From assembly GCA_963682025.1 (NCBI GenBank), contig OY821518.1:306813429-306877428 (forward strand): a stretch of 64,000 bases of DNA. Reading direction: 5' to 3'. This document shows, piece by piece, positions 35,771 through 47,925 of this stretch (position 1 is the first letter of the stretch; the number at the start of each line of letters is the position of its first letter). The DNA comes from Cordilura impudica (Eukaryota > Arthropoda > Insecta > Diptera > Scathophagidae). The position numbers and the translations under genes are program-made. The notes below the pieces were generated by a model. That model was given only the letters and a program-made list of their open reading frames with translations. It was not told the origin of the DNA and searched no databases.

Positions 35771-36590
35771 TGTTGCCGTTTTAGCTTTTTAGTTGCTAGA
35801 TTTAGCAACTTTTTTTGTCGTTTAGCATCCAAAATTTATCAAAAGATGCTAACTTAGAATCCTTTATTAATAAAAAGTTGCTTTTAGCATATTTTTTTTT
35901 TGATATTTTTTTTCATTATTTTTGACTATATAATTTTAATGGTATGTTGCTCGTTTTAATGGTATTTTGCTCGTTTCTTTCAACAAATATAACAAAACAT
36001 TTTGAAATAGAAGAATGTAAACACCAACAACAGTTTTTAATGAATTAGAAAGTCGATTGCCAAAAAATATTATTGTATTAAAAAAATGCCAAAATTTTCA
36101 ATACAAAACACATTAAATCGGGTAAAAGAACAGATAACCAATATATTAGAAGAGTTTAAATTTATATCATCTGAAACCGAAAAAATTCAAATCCAATGGA
36201 GTTATATCACAGAACAAAACTGGGATACAACACTGAATACAACCTCTTTATGGATTGCAAAATTCTATTGGCGAAAATCCATTTAAGGAGTTATCAATAT
36301 TTGTATTGTCTATATTAATTTTGTCTTTCTCAAAAACCGAAGTTGAACGTTTGTTTAGTTTAATGGCTTTAGTTAAAAGTAAACTTCGAACAGAATAAAA
36401 TCCGAGTTGTTATGTTCTGTAATACTTATAAAAGAAGGATTGAAATTGAAAAATCGGTGCTGTCACACTTACAATATACCGAGCGATGTCGTTGATAAAA
36501 GTCGATCGTCAGAAAAATATCAGAACCAAGAAGAACTTGAAGATGAAGACATCACAGAAATGTTAGATTCCATAAACCAATTATTCTAAT
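35771..36590 (+). mobile_element. hAT transposon relic
   Basis: CAGTGTTGCCGTTTTAGC near 35770 has the form of a hAT 5' terminus (CAGNGNTGCC). About 300 bp further on, the C-terminal part of a hAT transposase follows, described separately. The bulk of the transposase gene between the end and the dimerisation domain is deleted. No 3' inverted repeat or 8-bp duplication could be confirmed. Confidence 0.6.
36086..36589 (+). pseudogene. hAT transposase C-terminal (dimerisation) domain, frameshifted
   Basis: Three frames tile one protein. The first (36086-36286) has ILEEFKFISSETEKIQIQW and WDTTLNTTSLWIAKFY. A frameshift near 36260 leads into NSIGENPFKELSIFVLSIL, then SFSKTEVERLFSLMALVKSK. This is the hATC motif; intact relatives have LPFSNAEVERVFSxMNxVKxKLRN. 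A second frameshift near 36395 leads into 36407-36589 (ILIKEGLKLKNRCCHTYNIP, then an acidic tail ending INQLF). The domain mediates multimerisation of the transposase. The zinc finger and catalytic core are absent. Confidence 0.88.
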
Positions 36591-36836
36591 ATAATCGTAT
36601 CTTTTGATAATGTAATTTCTGTTTTCGATTTAAAAACCAAGTACGTTTAAAAAAATTATGCGATATTTAACAAATACATTCAAAATAGTTTTGACTGAAA
36701 TTTTTGGCAGTTTTAGTTTTGCCTTGTATCAGTAAAATGTTCAGATATTAACTAAAAAAAAAAAAACAATTTGTTAAATATTATCATCTTAATTATCTCA
36801 ATTAATTTAAAGACACAAAGATAGATTTAATACAAT

Positions 36837-37258
36837 AAAAACAAGTAAGAGTTGAAAGTTGATCTATGCGGACTCACAAATGTGCCCTATAAAATATATA
36901 AAAAATAAAATGCACCTTTATATTAAAAAATTTAAATTAAAAAGAAAATTACAAAATAAACCATTTACCTGGCTAAACTTAAAATTGTTTGTAATTATCT
37001 TGATCAGGTTAGTATTTAATTGTCATTGTGCCAATTTATGACCTAAAATATGTAGACACCTCTATAAAATGCTGAAAACTCAGAGCATTTGTTGTAATAA
37101 TTCAGTAATAGGTTTATCAAAGTGTTTACATATTCAAATATTTTATATACATTTGTTACAAATAGTGCAAGAAGTCCACATATTAATGTAAACGTAAAAC
37201 CCAGGTGGAGGATATCAAAGATTCGGCATAGCCTAATTTAACACTCTTACTTGTTTTT
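36837..37258. mobile_element. Short element with AAAACAAGTAAGAGT ends (family C)
   Basis: AAAACAAGTAAGAGT at 36837 is mirrored by ACTCTTACTTGTTTT ending near 37256. The right portion (CCAGGTGGAGGATATC, GCATAGCCTAATTTAACACT) recurs at 1120-1225. The outer CTTACTTGTTT also ends family A copy 3 at 61417, so these dispersed repeats share terminal motifs. It is non-coding. Confidence 0.65.
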
Positions 37259-37259
37259 A

Positions 37260-38480
37260 CATTATTTTTTTTTTATTTGGTTGAAAATAAGGACGTGGGT
37301 GTTAAAATTTCTGAGGCAATGGAAATCATTAGTTGATCGATACAAACAGATTGCCGTCAAATTAAAACATATTAGTGGTTTATAAAAAAGAAATTTATCT
37401 TCTCTTCAAATGGAAAGCTACTCGACCTCTAATTTCTGTCATATCACTAGACATGATGTGAATAAGTTGTGCTCTATTTTTTTTATTAATTCAGTTTGAA
37501 TAAAACGTATGCCTGAGGTTTATTTTAGCAGTCTTAAACGAATATATTTTTATTCGAACGTGCGAATTTTTGTATTTTTGGGACTTCGTATACGACAACG
37601 AATAACATGTCACGAAATTTCCGATTCTAGGATTCGATAACGAATGAACGAGTATTGAAATGCAATCTTGCGAAATTTTACTCGTTAGCAAAATAGCAAG
37701 CGAAAAGAAGTTTTTCCCCAAAATTTACCCAGGAAGATTCGTGACAGCTTTTCCCAAGAGTATTTTGCTGAATACTTTACAAGAAACTATGGCAGCGTCG
37801 TATTCTTTTTTCGCATGATTTTGAGATTCTGATTCTCATCGGAATCAGATGACGAATAAAAAAAAAACAAATTCTGATACATTTTATTAATATTTTATTC
37901 TTTCTAAAGTCTCACTTTTTTCAATTTTAGAATAAGCATATATTTTTTGTTTACATTTTCTCTTTAATTTGTTACATTTATGCAGTGTTGTAAAACACAT
38001 TTATTTCCGTCTCTTACAATACTCAAACAATAAATCGTTTCGTTTCATAACGAATAAGGAAATTTGAAATATTCGGAATTATTTCGATCACTTCTGCTTT
38101 TCACTATATCATTTTCAAAGCCAATTGTTGTCAGTTGTATGAAAACGGGTTGTAATACGGTGTAATTTGCAACATATTGCAAGATTTAACATCTGAAATA
38201 TAATTGTCATGTTGAAAATTTAATATCGTTTTGACAGCCGATCAGTTTATAAGAAGTGATGAAAACATAATTGGCTGAAAATTACTACATAGATGTCAGT
38301 TCAGACAATTTCTTTTTGTGAGCGAATATGACATATTGAATCGAATTTTCAATTCGATTTTATTTGTCACATTTGTTCCAAGCCCATGCCATGTTATTTC
38401 AAGTCTGACGTTCAATAGCAAAATTCCAATTATAAAGGTCCGCAATAACAATTGAATTATTTAAATAATACTATAAATAT
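37260..38480. other. No gene seen
   Basis: AT-rich. A short perfect-looking hairpin, GAATCGAATTTTCAATTCGATT, lies near 38338-38361. No supported gene. Confidence 0.45.
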
Positions 38481-38481
38481 T

Positions 38482-39716
38482 CAGGGTGGCCCAAATGTCA
38501 CGCCTGCGTGTAAAAATTGAATAACTTTTTTGTTTATTATTATTTTCTATTGTTTTCTTTTTTTTTTTAAATATAATATTAGCTTTGTTCGATCTAAATT
38601 TTAATTATGAAAAATAATATCAGATACGCCATTGGGCTCTTAAAGAGGCCTATTGCATAACTGCACGCAAAGTTTCAGGCTCTATTGCCCTGATCTCAGC
38701 TTCAGTGTTGTGCTTTAGCTGCTCTATAGTTTGGGGCTTGTTAACATACACTCGTTGTTTGAGATAACCCCATAGAAAATAATCAGGGGCAGTTAAGTCT
38801 AGTGAACGTGCTGGCCAATTGAATTCTGAATTTCTTGAGATAATTCGGTCTTCAAAAATTTCATTTAAAAGACTAATTGTTGCACTGGCCGTGTGTGCTG
38901 TTGCTCCTTCCTGCTGGAATCACTTATTAGCTGCCACAGGTCGTACAAAATTATTAATCATAGTACGATACCTATCCCCATTCACCGTCACTGCATTACC
39001 AACTTCATTTTCGAAGAAGTATGGCCCTATAACTCTTTCTGATGTCATTCACACCATACCGCACACTTGAGCGAGTGCAATTGGCGATGATGAACAACTC
39101 TGGGGTTTGCAGTGCCCCAAAATCGCATATTCGCATAAACTCGTTATTTTCTATGCATAACTCCAAGAAGCGTGTTGCCCAAATTCGTCTTTGATGGTAG
39201 TCAACTGGTAAAAGTTGTTGGGCCAATTGGACCTTGTATGGATACATGTGTAAATGACGTGATAAAATGCGTTGAAGTGATGTTCTAGCGATGCCCAGTT
39301 GTCCAGAACGTCTTCGCGTTGAAGTTTCTGGATATTGATTGAGTTTCTGTATATTCTTCAACACTGTCCCGTATACGATCAATGTTCACTTGGTTCTGTA
39401 CTATTCTCGGTCTTCCTGATCGTGGCAAGTCTGACACTGCACCTTGTTGTCGGAACCGTGCAATTAAACGATTAATTGCGGTTTGGCTAGGTGCATTTCT
39501 GGTGTTGAAATAATTTCGATATACTCGTTGCGCCAGCAAAATTGAATGCCCATTGGAAAAGTAAAATTCTACCACTTTGGTTCGTTGCTCGGTCGTTAAA
39601 TTTTGCATGGTGGTGTAACTCGGTTTGAATAAAATCTAGAAAAAACAATATAAAATAATAATAAACAAAAAAGTAATTCAATTTTTACACGCAGGCGTGA
39701 CTTTTGGGCCACCCTG
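38482..39716 (-). mobile_element. Full-length IS630/mariner-type element, broken transposase
   Basis: Inverted termini of about 40 bp (CAGGGTGGCCCAAA, then GTCACGCCTGCGTG and AAAAATTGAAT) bound 1235 bp, the usual size for Tc1/mariner-superfamily elements. TA follows the right end; the left flank is TATT, so the TA duplication is only partly preserved. The transposase relic on the minus strand is described separately. The two termini differ at few positions, which suggests modest age. Confidence 0.87.
38610..39608 (-). pseudogene. IS630/mariner-type transposase, broken
   Basis: The N-terminus is an open frame (39285-39608) starting MQNLTTEQRTKVVEFYFSNG, a helix-turn-helix, with AINRLIARFRQQGAV, then LPRSGRPRIV. 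A frameshift near 39330 leads into STRRRSGQLGIARTSLQRIL, RHLHMYPYKVQLAQQL and RIWATRFLELCIENNEF. At that point the segment that should contain the first catalytic Asp (SDEAHF-like) is missing, and another frame resumes with VIGPYFFENEVGNAVTVNGD. Further on come QQEGATAHTA (the family has QDGATAHTA, so the second Asp is changed), WPARSLDLTAPDYFLWGYLK and VYVNKPQTIEQLK. Catalysis is impossible. The family is widespread in insects. Confidence 0.9.
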
Positions 39717-41400
39717 TATAATAGAACGTAATAAGAGTTTGAAATCGAAATGACAAAATGGTAAAATTCGATATCCATCCAATACCAGATTTTGGAGTTA
39801 TAGATTTTAAAACTATTGTAACGTATTTTTAAATAAAAAAGAAAATAGAAAAGTACTGAGCAAAATGTTCGGCTCTGACGAATAATTTACAATGCATACT
39901 CGTACGTACATCCATAATTAGCTGAGATAAATGATTTATAATATGAGCAAAAAAGAAAATGCTCGAGGGTAAGTGAAAAACTCAGGATAGATTTGTAGAA
40001 TTGCAGCATTATATTGCAGTTGTTACACTTTCACATTCTTGACAAACAATTAAGAAATTCGATACAACTGGGAATTGTCGATTTAAATTCCTCTAGGCAT
40101 TTATTCTTTGTGCCTGCCTTGCACTCTGTTTGATTTAGTTGTCTGGTAACTGGTTTGTAATGTTGTGTTTGTTGTCATAAGAGGGTATTTTGTGGAAAAT
40201 ACAAATACAAACAATTTTCAACTCGATTTGTAATCAGGTTATATTTTTATGTTGATTACAAATCAAGTTGAAAATTGTTGGCAAAACAACACAAAAAGTA
40301 GCGAGGCGATATTTATCATTAAACAGAACATCATGTTCCCCTTTTAAGTAGTTACCTACAGTAAGTGTGAGTAAATCTTGTGGTTACAGCATTAAGTTAC
40401 CAAAGTAAATGATTTAAATTGTTCGAATGGATGGTGCTTAAATAAAATACAGGTCCGTAATACATATATTTAGTATTAATTAAAAGGCTTTTTTTACTAC
40501 AAAACATAGCACGATATAAAACTACAATTGAAATTGCAGTCGGTTCTCATGTTTCAGAGTTCTGGTAATTGAATTAATGTTATCTCAAAAGTGTTTGTGT
40601 TGAGGGCCATAACGTTTGTTTTTACCCTGAGTGACGTACCCTTCAAGTGACAATTTTCATCTTAGTATTGTTTTTCTTTTTTTTTTTTTTTTGTATACAT
40701 ATATATATTACAATATATGTATTAACAAGTTCACGCTTGAGAAAATTTTTGGTGTTTTTTTTTTATGTTATCATTGAAATGTATTCCAATTCCTGTACCC
40801 GTACATGTCCTTCATACTATGTTGTTGCTATGCTTACTTAAGCTATCTTATGCGTTACGTATGAAAGTAATGAAATCGTTTGTTCAGGGGTTTCGGAAGC
40901 TGTGGTTGCAATGTCATTTCCTTTGGCATGTAACATTATAAGTTGTCAAAGTACGAGTGCAGTTTTGATTGTAACCATAAAGGTTAATGTTTTTACATAT
41001 TAAACTCGTTTACTTACATGCATACATATGTACGAGTATATTGCAACGTTAAGGTATTTTTATTTTGATGGCTTATCAATTTGTAAGTCTAATGAATGTC
41101 GGGCAAGTAGTTAGGGTCGGCATGTGTCTTCTTCACGAGTTACCCATAAACATTTCTGCTTGTGTATCCTTGTCAAATTTTTATTTTTTTGTTCCTTTAC
41201 TTGTGAGAGAAAACCCAATTCAACCACAAATTAATGCATTTATTTGTCAGTTAACTTTAATACATTTTTACTTACCTAATAATTTTTTGCGGTAATATAC
41301 TTTTTTTATGCCACAGCGGGCGATCGTTCCTTTTCTAAGTGAATATATTTTAAAGTTAGTGATTTAATAATTTCGATTTCAATTACTTACTGACATTGCT
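39717..41400. other. No gene seen apart from a hairpin
   Basis: Unique-looking AT-rich DNA. T-runs and TATATA tracts lie at 40670-40710. The hairpin at 40211-40278 is listed separately. Confidence 0.45.
40211..40278. repeat. Compact perfect-type hairpin (26-bp stem, 16-nt loop)
   Basis: ACAATTTTCAACTCGATTTG plus TAATCA at 40211-40236 pairs with 40253-40278 over 26 bp with a single C/T mismatch, across a loop of 16 nt. The size is in the range of a microRNA precursor or the two ends of a collapsed inverted-repeat element. The surrounding sequence gives no further clue. Confidence 0.7.
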
Positions 41401-41405
41401 AGATA

Positions 41406-41618
41406 TTATATTTTATTGCTTCTTTTTCTGTAATGTGATATCTTTTCAAAGGGAAATATCGCATGCGTTACATTACACAGGCCAACACTGTGTTTAAACA
41501 ATTGGAGAACGCAAATCTGGTAACCGTTTTTGTAGGTCAGCTCTAGTTTGGAGTCTTTATTTACCAACATCCAGTCGTCGACCTTGGATATGCCAGGTAG
41601 CTGATTCCAGAAATACCG
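41406..41618 (-). CDS. Unrecognised 70-codon open frame
   Basis: The minus strand is open between stops from 41618 to 41406 in a patch less AT-rich than its flanks. It includes WNQLPGISKVDDWMLVNKDS, KLELTYKNGYQICVLQLFKH and SVGLCNVTHAIFPF. The first Met is internal. I see no domain and no convincing splice sites. It could be an old exon, a transposon fragment or chance. Confidence 0.2.
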   Translation of the reverse strand, partial: RYFWNQLPGISKVDDWMLVNKDSKLELTYKNGYQICVLQLFKHSVGLCNVTHAIFPFEKISHYRKRSNKI

Positions 41619-41621
41619 TTA

Positions 41622-43117
41622 CATTTTCTGTTGCTTTATAGTCGATAGAAAGTTTAAGAACTATTATTTAGGTTTTTTTTATCTTTGCCGCTAAGCACGA
41701 TTTATCACTTTACTAAAGATACGAGATATGTTATATTAAACTTAGAGAAAAAAATTAAAGATTTATAATTATTTGTGAAACGAATAACTCGTAAACGAAA
41801 GCTTTCAGAAAAATTAATACCAGATTTGGAATCCTCGCATCCAGTATAATTGAATGCATGCTAAATATTGAGGAACTAAAAGAAGTGTTGGAAATTATAG
41901 TCTAGCACTTCTTCGAATTTTCAACGCGATGAAAAAAAATAGGAAACGTCTTTGGAATCTATGTCAAACAATCATATCAAGTTAATTCTGATAAGTCTAA
42001 TTTCCTCGAGCTTGTTTTTTCGTAGTTCCATTTAGATATATTTTAAACCTACTTCTTTAGCTAATAAGTAGCAACAAATAGTTTTAGTTCTCCAAACTAG
42101 TTGTCTTTGCAATGTTCAAATCACCATCAAGCCCACAATAGGATGATTTTATTATGTTACAAAATGATTATTTTTTTTTTCAATTCTGTTTATCATTTAG
42201 AAAAAATATACGCAAAACTTTTACAAATTTTAAATTTTATCTAGCAAAGTTATTAATGATGTTAATATATTTTATATTTCTCGATTCGTAGATTTTGTGA
42301 CATCAGTAATCAAAATAGCAACACTACTTAGGATGGCCGCTGATAGCTTCTAAACGAAAATTGATTGAAAATTTTTAACATGATCCCTCACTAATTAATA
42401 TTCATTAGCTCTCAACAGAGATGATGCCAGAAAATCAAAATCATGACATAAACCAGATTAAAACAACCGCTTTACATATTTACAAATCAATCGAATATTT
42501 ATTTATTTTAGTATAGTTTTGTTCTTATGTCGTTACAGCAAACCATCATAAAATCAGCTGTAAAAAGCATTTCATTAATCGAAACTGTAGTAATTTATTA
42601 TTTACAATTCAGAGTTTAACAAAATCATGCTATAAAATAATTTATCAAAATTCATCGATAAATCAAATTTATTTTTGTAATTTTATATACTCCTACTAAA
42701 AAAATGAGTTGACATGACTATAATTTGTTTTATATAAATCTCAACTTAAATTCGCTCGATACTTTTACAATAACTGGCAACTTTTAAAATTGAATTCATT
42801 CAAAAATATTGGAGTATAATTTTATTTAAATTTCAATGCCGGAGTAGTTTGTTTTTTTTTTTTTTTTTTGTACTAAAAAATTAATATTTTCAATACACTT
42901 TTTTATAATACTTAAAATTTTTATTACTTATAACATTTCAAAAATAATTCAAGTAACTAATAAATGTTAATAAATTGTAATGTAATTTATTTATAAAATA
43001 ATCAAAAAAAAAAAATTAATTAGTAATATAAAATAAAAAAGATTTAAAAAATTTATATTTTCTCTTTTATTTAATATTTTTAAATCGATTTTCTATATAT
43101 ATTATATCATTAAAATC
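41622..43117. other. No gene seen
   Basis: Very AT-rich, with T-run at 42850-42869 and A/T tracts to 43120. No supported feature. Confidence 0.5.
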
Positions 43118-43492
43118 GATCCAGTAGTTAAATTTTTTTCATACATGCATGGCATGCATGTGTGTGTGTGTCAATTTCAATTTTTGCTAAAAAGACAAAA
43201 TTACCAGGCGAACAGAACTCAGCAGCAGGGTGCATTTATAATTTTTTTACAAAAAAGAAAAATCAGCACATACTTTTAGGCTGCAAAAAGTATTTGAATC
43301 ACCTTATAATATGTTTCGATACAGGGCGACTCGTATAAGTAATATTATTTTGCGCCTAAAAATATGTGTTGCTTTTTTTTTTTTTCATAACAAATACACC
43401 TTGCTGTAGCATTCTGTTCGCCTGGTATTTTCGTCTTTTTTTAAAAACGACAGAAATTTTACGCAAACTCAAAAAAAAAAACTACTGGATGG
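43118..43492. mobile_element. Foldback-like MITE, about 375 bp
   Basis: ATCCAGTAGTT at 43118 is mirrored by ACTACTGGAT ending near 43492. Within the ends, ACCAGGCGAACAGAA (43203-43217) pairs exactly with TTCTGTTCGCCTGGT (43412-43426), followed by imperfect pairing of CAGCAGGGTGCATTT with AAATACACCTTGCTG. The arms are therefore about 115 bp with loops. It is non-coding and no target duplication was recognised. Confidence 0.65.
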
Positions 43493-45404
43493 AGGAATTA
43501 ACGAAATTTTAGGATAACGTTCTTTCTTGAATATATAAATTCAATCTCTGAAACTATTGCTTGTAATCAATTAATTAAAAGACAAAAACTTTGTTTCTCT
43601 TTAAATAATTTTATATATTATTTTTTAATAATTATTTTCGATAAAAGCTTTTGTATATCTAAAAATTAATTCTTTTCAATATTTCTTGCAAACAAAAATA
43701 ATTATTTGAACAATTTTTTAAACTATCTAGCTTATGCAACATATCGTAAAATATTGTATCAATAAGGCTTTTTAAAACATATTTCAGCGCATCGATTTTT
43801 TTTTATTTATCAGGACACAGAAATTGAGGGATTAATATATCCAAATGAATAAAAAAAAATACTTATGCAATAATGTGGATTAACAAAAAAGAAATTATTT
43901 TTAGACAAATTTGTTATAACTTATTCTTTCTTGCAATCAAGTTGTAGTACAGTGTAATTTTTATGTAACTCTTAAAATAGTATAATTTTACATTTGCTGA
44001 TTAAATATAAAGTAAATATTGTATTGTATCACGGATGTTCAAGTATCAAGTTAATATTTTTTATTTTAGTTATAATTAAAAAAATAAATAAATAAAACAT
44101 TTAAATAATAATAATTTTAAGGGTTACAGGAATATTTATATCTTTGCACTAATAAACATAAACGTTGTAATAATTGTAGTTTCAATTATATTTATATCAG
44201 AGTATGATTTGATTAGCGAAGATTTGTATACATATAATTGTGTTAATCATCTCTTTGGAATTGTATTGAACAGTAGACTGCTGCACGTTAATTCAAAATC
44301 CATTCGTTATGCTGAAAAAACAAGAAAATCATCTTTGAGTTGAAGTTATTTATCTCTTAAAAAAAAAAAATAAATAAAATTTGAGAGAAAAATTTTATTT
44401 ACAGTTTTATACACTGATGCATAATTAATTCAGATTTCAAAATGCTTCAGAGTAAATATAATATAAATATACATAGCACCATGACAGGATCATTCGGTTG
44501 CCACAACCGAACGAATGTACTACATGCATTTAAATCTATTCATAACATTTCAGAAAAGTTATTTGCTCTCTATTCAAGTGACTATAATTGTATTTATGTG
44601 GTACGTATGTTCATCACGATGGGTCGATTTCATAATTGCACCCCTCCTACTTTGATTAAACTTTAGATTATTTCATTATGATTGAAAAAAATTTTCGGCT
44701 CTCGATAACCACCGAAGGGTTTTATTTATTAGTTTTATTTAAATTTTGTTTATATTTCTTCCAAAGAAACCTAATGTAGATATCTATCATGTGAAAGGAT
44801 TTTTTGGGGACGCATCTAACGTTATGATGGACATGTCCGGTCATGTCCGCGTATTAGACATATTCAACAAGAGTTATCAATATTAATATGTTTTGTTCAG
44901 ATATTTTAGAACATAATTACATAATTTAATCTTTATTCACAATATGACTTGTTTCGCCAATTTTAGACATTAAAATTCGTTAATTTGAGACTTTGTCATA
45001 GAAGATATGTTAAAAGATAATGTTTTTTTCTTATAAAATTATTTTTTTTATAAGTTGCTATGTTAAAATTTCCAGATCATCAGATTTCGCAGCTTTTTAT
45101 CAGCTTTCAAACGACATACAACATCATATATGTTACACAGCGTGGCAACTCTATGTGTATTGACACTGTGATCCTTCTCGTGTGCGGTTTTCGAAGTACT
45201 TATCGAAACTCCATTTTGGGTTTTACTAGTTTAGCTGTAGTTCGGATTTTATGGCCACATGTATATCTTGGCCAAAACTTGATTTTTCCGTAGAACTTAT
45301 TATTATTCTCACGACTATATCTCGGTAACCAACTTGAATATTGTTTTCCTGCCTTCGGCAGAATTGTAGCTATAGACTTAGAGAAAAAACTGAAACCGAA
45401 AAAA
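43493..45404. other. No gene seen
   Basis: Extremely AT-rich to about 44400. 45060-45400 is less AT-rich and contains CTATATCTCGGTAACC, which resembles the satellite that follows. The frames at 44442-44666 and 45060-45293 have no recognisable content. Confidence 0.45.
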
Positions 45405-47520
45405 ATATGGTTACAGGTTTTGCTCTATATCTTCTAGTTTTCGAGATATGGTCCATTTTATATTTTGGACACCCATTTTCGAACTAAAATTTTTTTGATA
45501 TGTAAAACTTTATGCCAGTTTTTAGTAAGAGAAAAGTTTAAACATCATAAAAGTGAGCAAGCAAACAAAAAAACGCAAGTGAGAAATTTTATCCCTTTTT
45601 AGGGAAGGGCACTAGGGACTTAGGGACGGCATATTTGAGAAGTACACATATGGTTACAGGGGTTGAGCGTACTTAAGGGGTGTTGAAATTTCGTCCGTTT
45701 TGCTCTATCTCTTCTAGTTTTCGCGATATGGTCCATTTTATGCCAGTTTTAAGAGAAAAGTTTAAGCATCATTATGAGAGTGAGCAGCAAACAAAAAAAC
45801 GCAAGTGAGAAATTTTATCCCTTTTTAGGGAAAGGCACTAGGGCCTTAGGGACGGAATATTTGAGAAGTACACATATGGTTACAGGAGTTGTGTGTACTT
45901 ACGGGGTGTTGAAAATTCGTCCGTTTTGCTCTATCTCTATCTCTTCTAGTTTTCGAGATATGGTCCATTTTATGCCAGTTTTAAGAGAAAAGTTTAAACA
46001 TCATTATGAGAGTGAGCAGCAAACAAAAAAAACGCAAGTGAGAAATTTTATCCCTTTTTAGGGAAAGGCCTTAGGGACGGAATATTTGAGAAGTACACAT
46101 ATGGTTACAGGGGTTGTGTGTACTTAAGGGGTGTTGAAAATTCGTCCGTTTTGCTCTATCTCTTCGAGATATGGTCCATTTTATGCCAGTTTTAAGAAAG
46201 TGAGCAGCAAATAAAAAAACGTAAGTGAGAAATTTTATCCCTTTTTAGGGAATGGCACTAGGGCCTTAGGGACGGCATATTTGAGAAGTACACATATGGT
46301 TACAGGGGTGTTAAAATTTCGTCCGTTTTGCTCTCTCTTCTAGTTTTCGAGATATGGTTCATTTTATGCCAGTTTTAAGAGAAAAGTTTAGGGACGGCAT
46401 ATTTGAGAAGTACACATATGGTTACAGCGTTTGTATGTACTTAAGGGGTGTTGAAATTTCGTCCATTTTGCTATATCTCTTCTAGTTTTCGAGATATGGT
46501 CCATTTTATATTTTGGACACCCATTTCCGAACTAAAATTTTTTTTGATATGTGAAACTTTATGCCAGTTTTTAGTAAGAGAAAAGTTTAAACATCATCAT
46601 AAAAGTGAGCAAGCAAACAAAAAAACGCAAGTGAGAAATTTTATCCCTTTTTAGGGAAGGGCACTAGGGACTTAGGGATGGCATATTTGAGAAGTACACA
46701 TATGGTTACAGGGGTTGTGCGCACTTAAGGGGTGTTGAAATTTCGTCCGTTTTGCTCTATCTCTTCTAATTTTCGAGATATGGTCCATTTTATGCCAGTT
46801 TTAAGAGAAAAGTTTAAGCATCATTATGAGAGTGAGCAGCAAATAAAAAAACGCAAGTGAGAAATTTTATCCCTTTTTAGGGAAGGGCACTAGGGCCTTA
46901 GGGACGGAATATTTGAGAAGTACACATATGCTTACAGGGGTTGTGTGTACTTAAGGGGTGTTGAAAATTCGTCCGTTTTGCTTTATCTCTATCTCTTCTA
47001 GTTTACGAGATATGGTCCATTTTATGCCAGTTTTAAGAGAGTGAGCAGCAAATAAAAAAACGTAAGTGAGAAATTTTATCCCTTTTTAGGGAATGGCACT
47101 AAACACTTAGGAACGGCATATTTTAGAAGTAAACATATGGTTACAGGGGTTGTGGAGTGTTGAAATTTCGTCCGTTTTTCTCTATCTCTTAGTTTTCGAG
47201 ATATGGTCCATTTTATATTTTGGACACCCATTTTCGAACTAAATTTTTTTTTGATATGTAAAACTTTATGCCAGTTTTTAGTAAGAGAAAAGTTTAAGCA
47301 TCATCATGAAAGTGAGCAGCAAACAAAAAAACGCAAGTAACATCGTGAGAAATATTATCCCTTTTTAGGCACTTAGGGACGGCATATTTGAGAAGTACAC
47401 ATATGGTTACAGGCTACTTAAGGGGTGTTGAAATTTCGTCCGTTTTGCTTTATCTCTTCTAGTTTTCGAGATATGGTCCATTTTATTATTGGGACACCCA
47501 TTTTCGAACTAAAATCCCTA
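45405..47520 (+). repeat. 2.1-kb degenerate satellite array with nested units
   Basis: The block TCTAGTTTTCGAGATATGGT occurs about ten times, near 45440, 45722, 45953, 46166, 46348, 46489, 46775, 47006, 47196 and 47467. Spacings are roughly 280, 231, 213, 182, 141, 286, 231, 190 and 271. A typical unit also has TTATGCCAGTTTTAAGAG, GTGAGCAGCAAACAAAAA, GAGAAATTTTATCCCTTTTT, then AGGGACGGCATATTTGAGAA, GTACACATATGGTTACAG and GGGGTGTTGAAATTTCGTCC. Longer units add a TTTTGGACACCCATTTTCGA segment. TCCCTTTTTAGGGA in most units can form a short hairpin. Frames through it are repeat artefacts. Confidence 0.93.
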
Positions 47521-47553
47521 AAATGTTGAAAAATTTTCATTTTATAATATCGC

Positions 47554-47925
47554 AAAGTGAGTCAACTCAAAATTTACAAATTTTCAGTAGAGGCAAAAAA
47601 CGGTTTTTTTTAATATTTACTATAAAATTTAAAAACAGTTGTTTCATTGTAAAGAATTGCGAATAATAAGTATAGAACAGTATTTGTCTTTGCGATTTTT
47701 TCAGTGATCATCAAAAATAACAAGTTTTTTGGGTGGAACTCAAAATATGTCTTTTTAGTGGATTCTAAAGCTACTCTTATAACACAAAGAGGGTTACAAC
47801 TGTATTTTTTTTTTGCGCAATACTAGAAAAATCGATGTAAGATTTTTACAGTGGATAGATATGACCACTGTGTATCGTTTTCTTGCAAATAGTGAAAATT
47901 GAAAAATTTTGAGTTGACTCACTTT
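47554..47925. mobile_element. 372-bp inverted-repeat element
   Basis: A perfect 22-bp inverted repeat (AAAGTGAGTCAACTCAAAAT at the left, 47554-47575; mirror at 47904-47925) continues imperfectly inwards. It is non-coding. It starts about 35 bp after the satellite array ends. No target duplication was seen. The termini hold GAGTCAACTC, itself a short palindrome. Confidence 0.72.

Noticed and set aside
45405..47520. Regularly spaced repeats resembling a CRISPR array
   Set aside because: Units are 140-290 bp, repeats make up the whole unit with no unique spacers, and the sequence is eukaryotic. It is a satellite.
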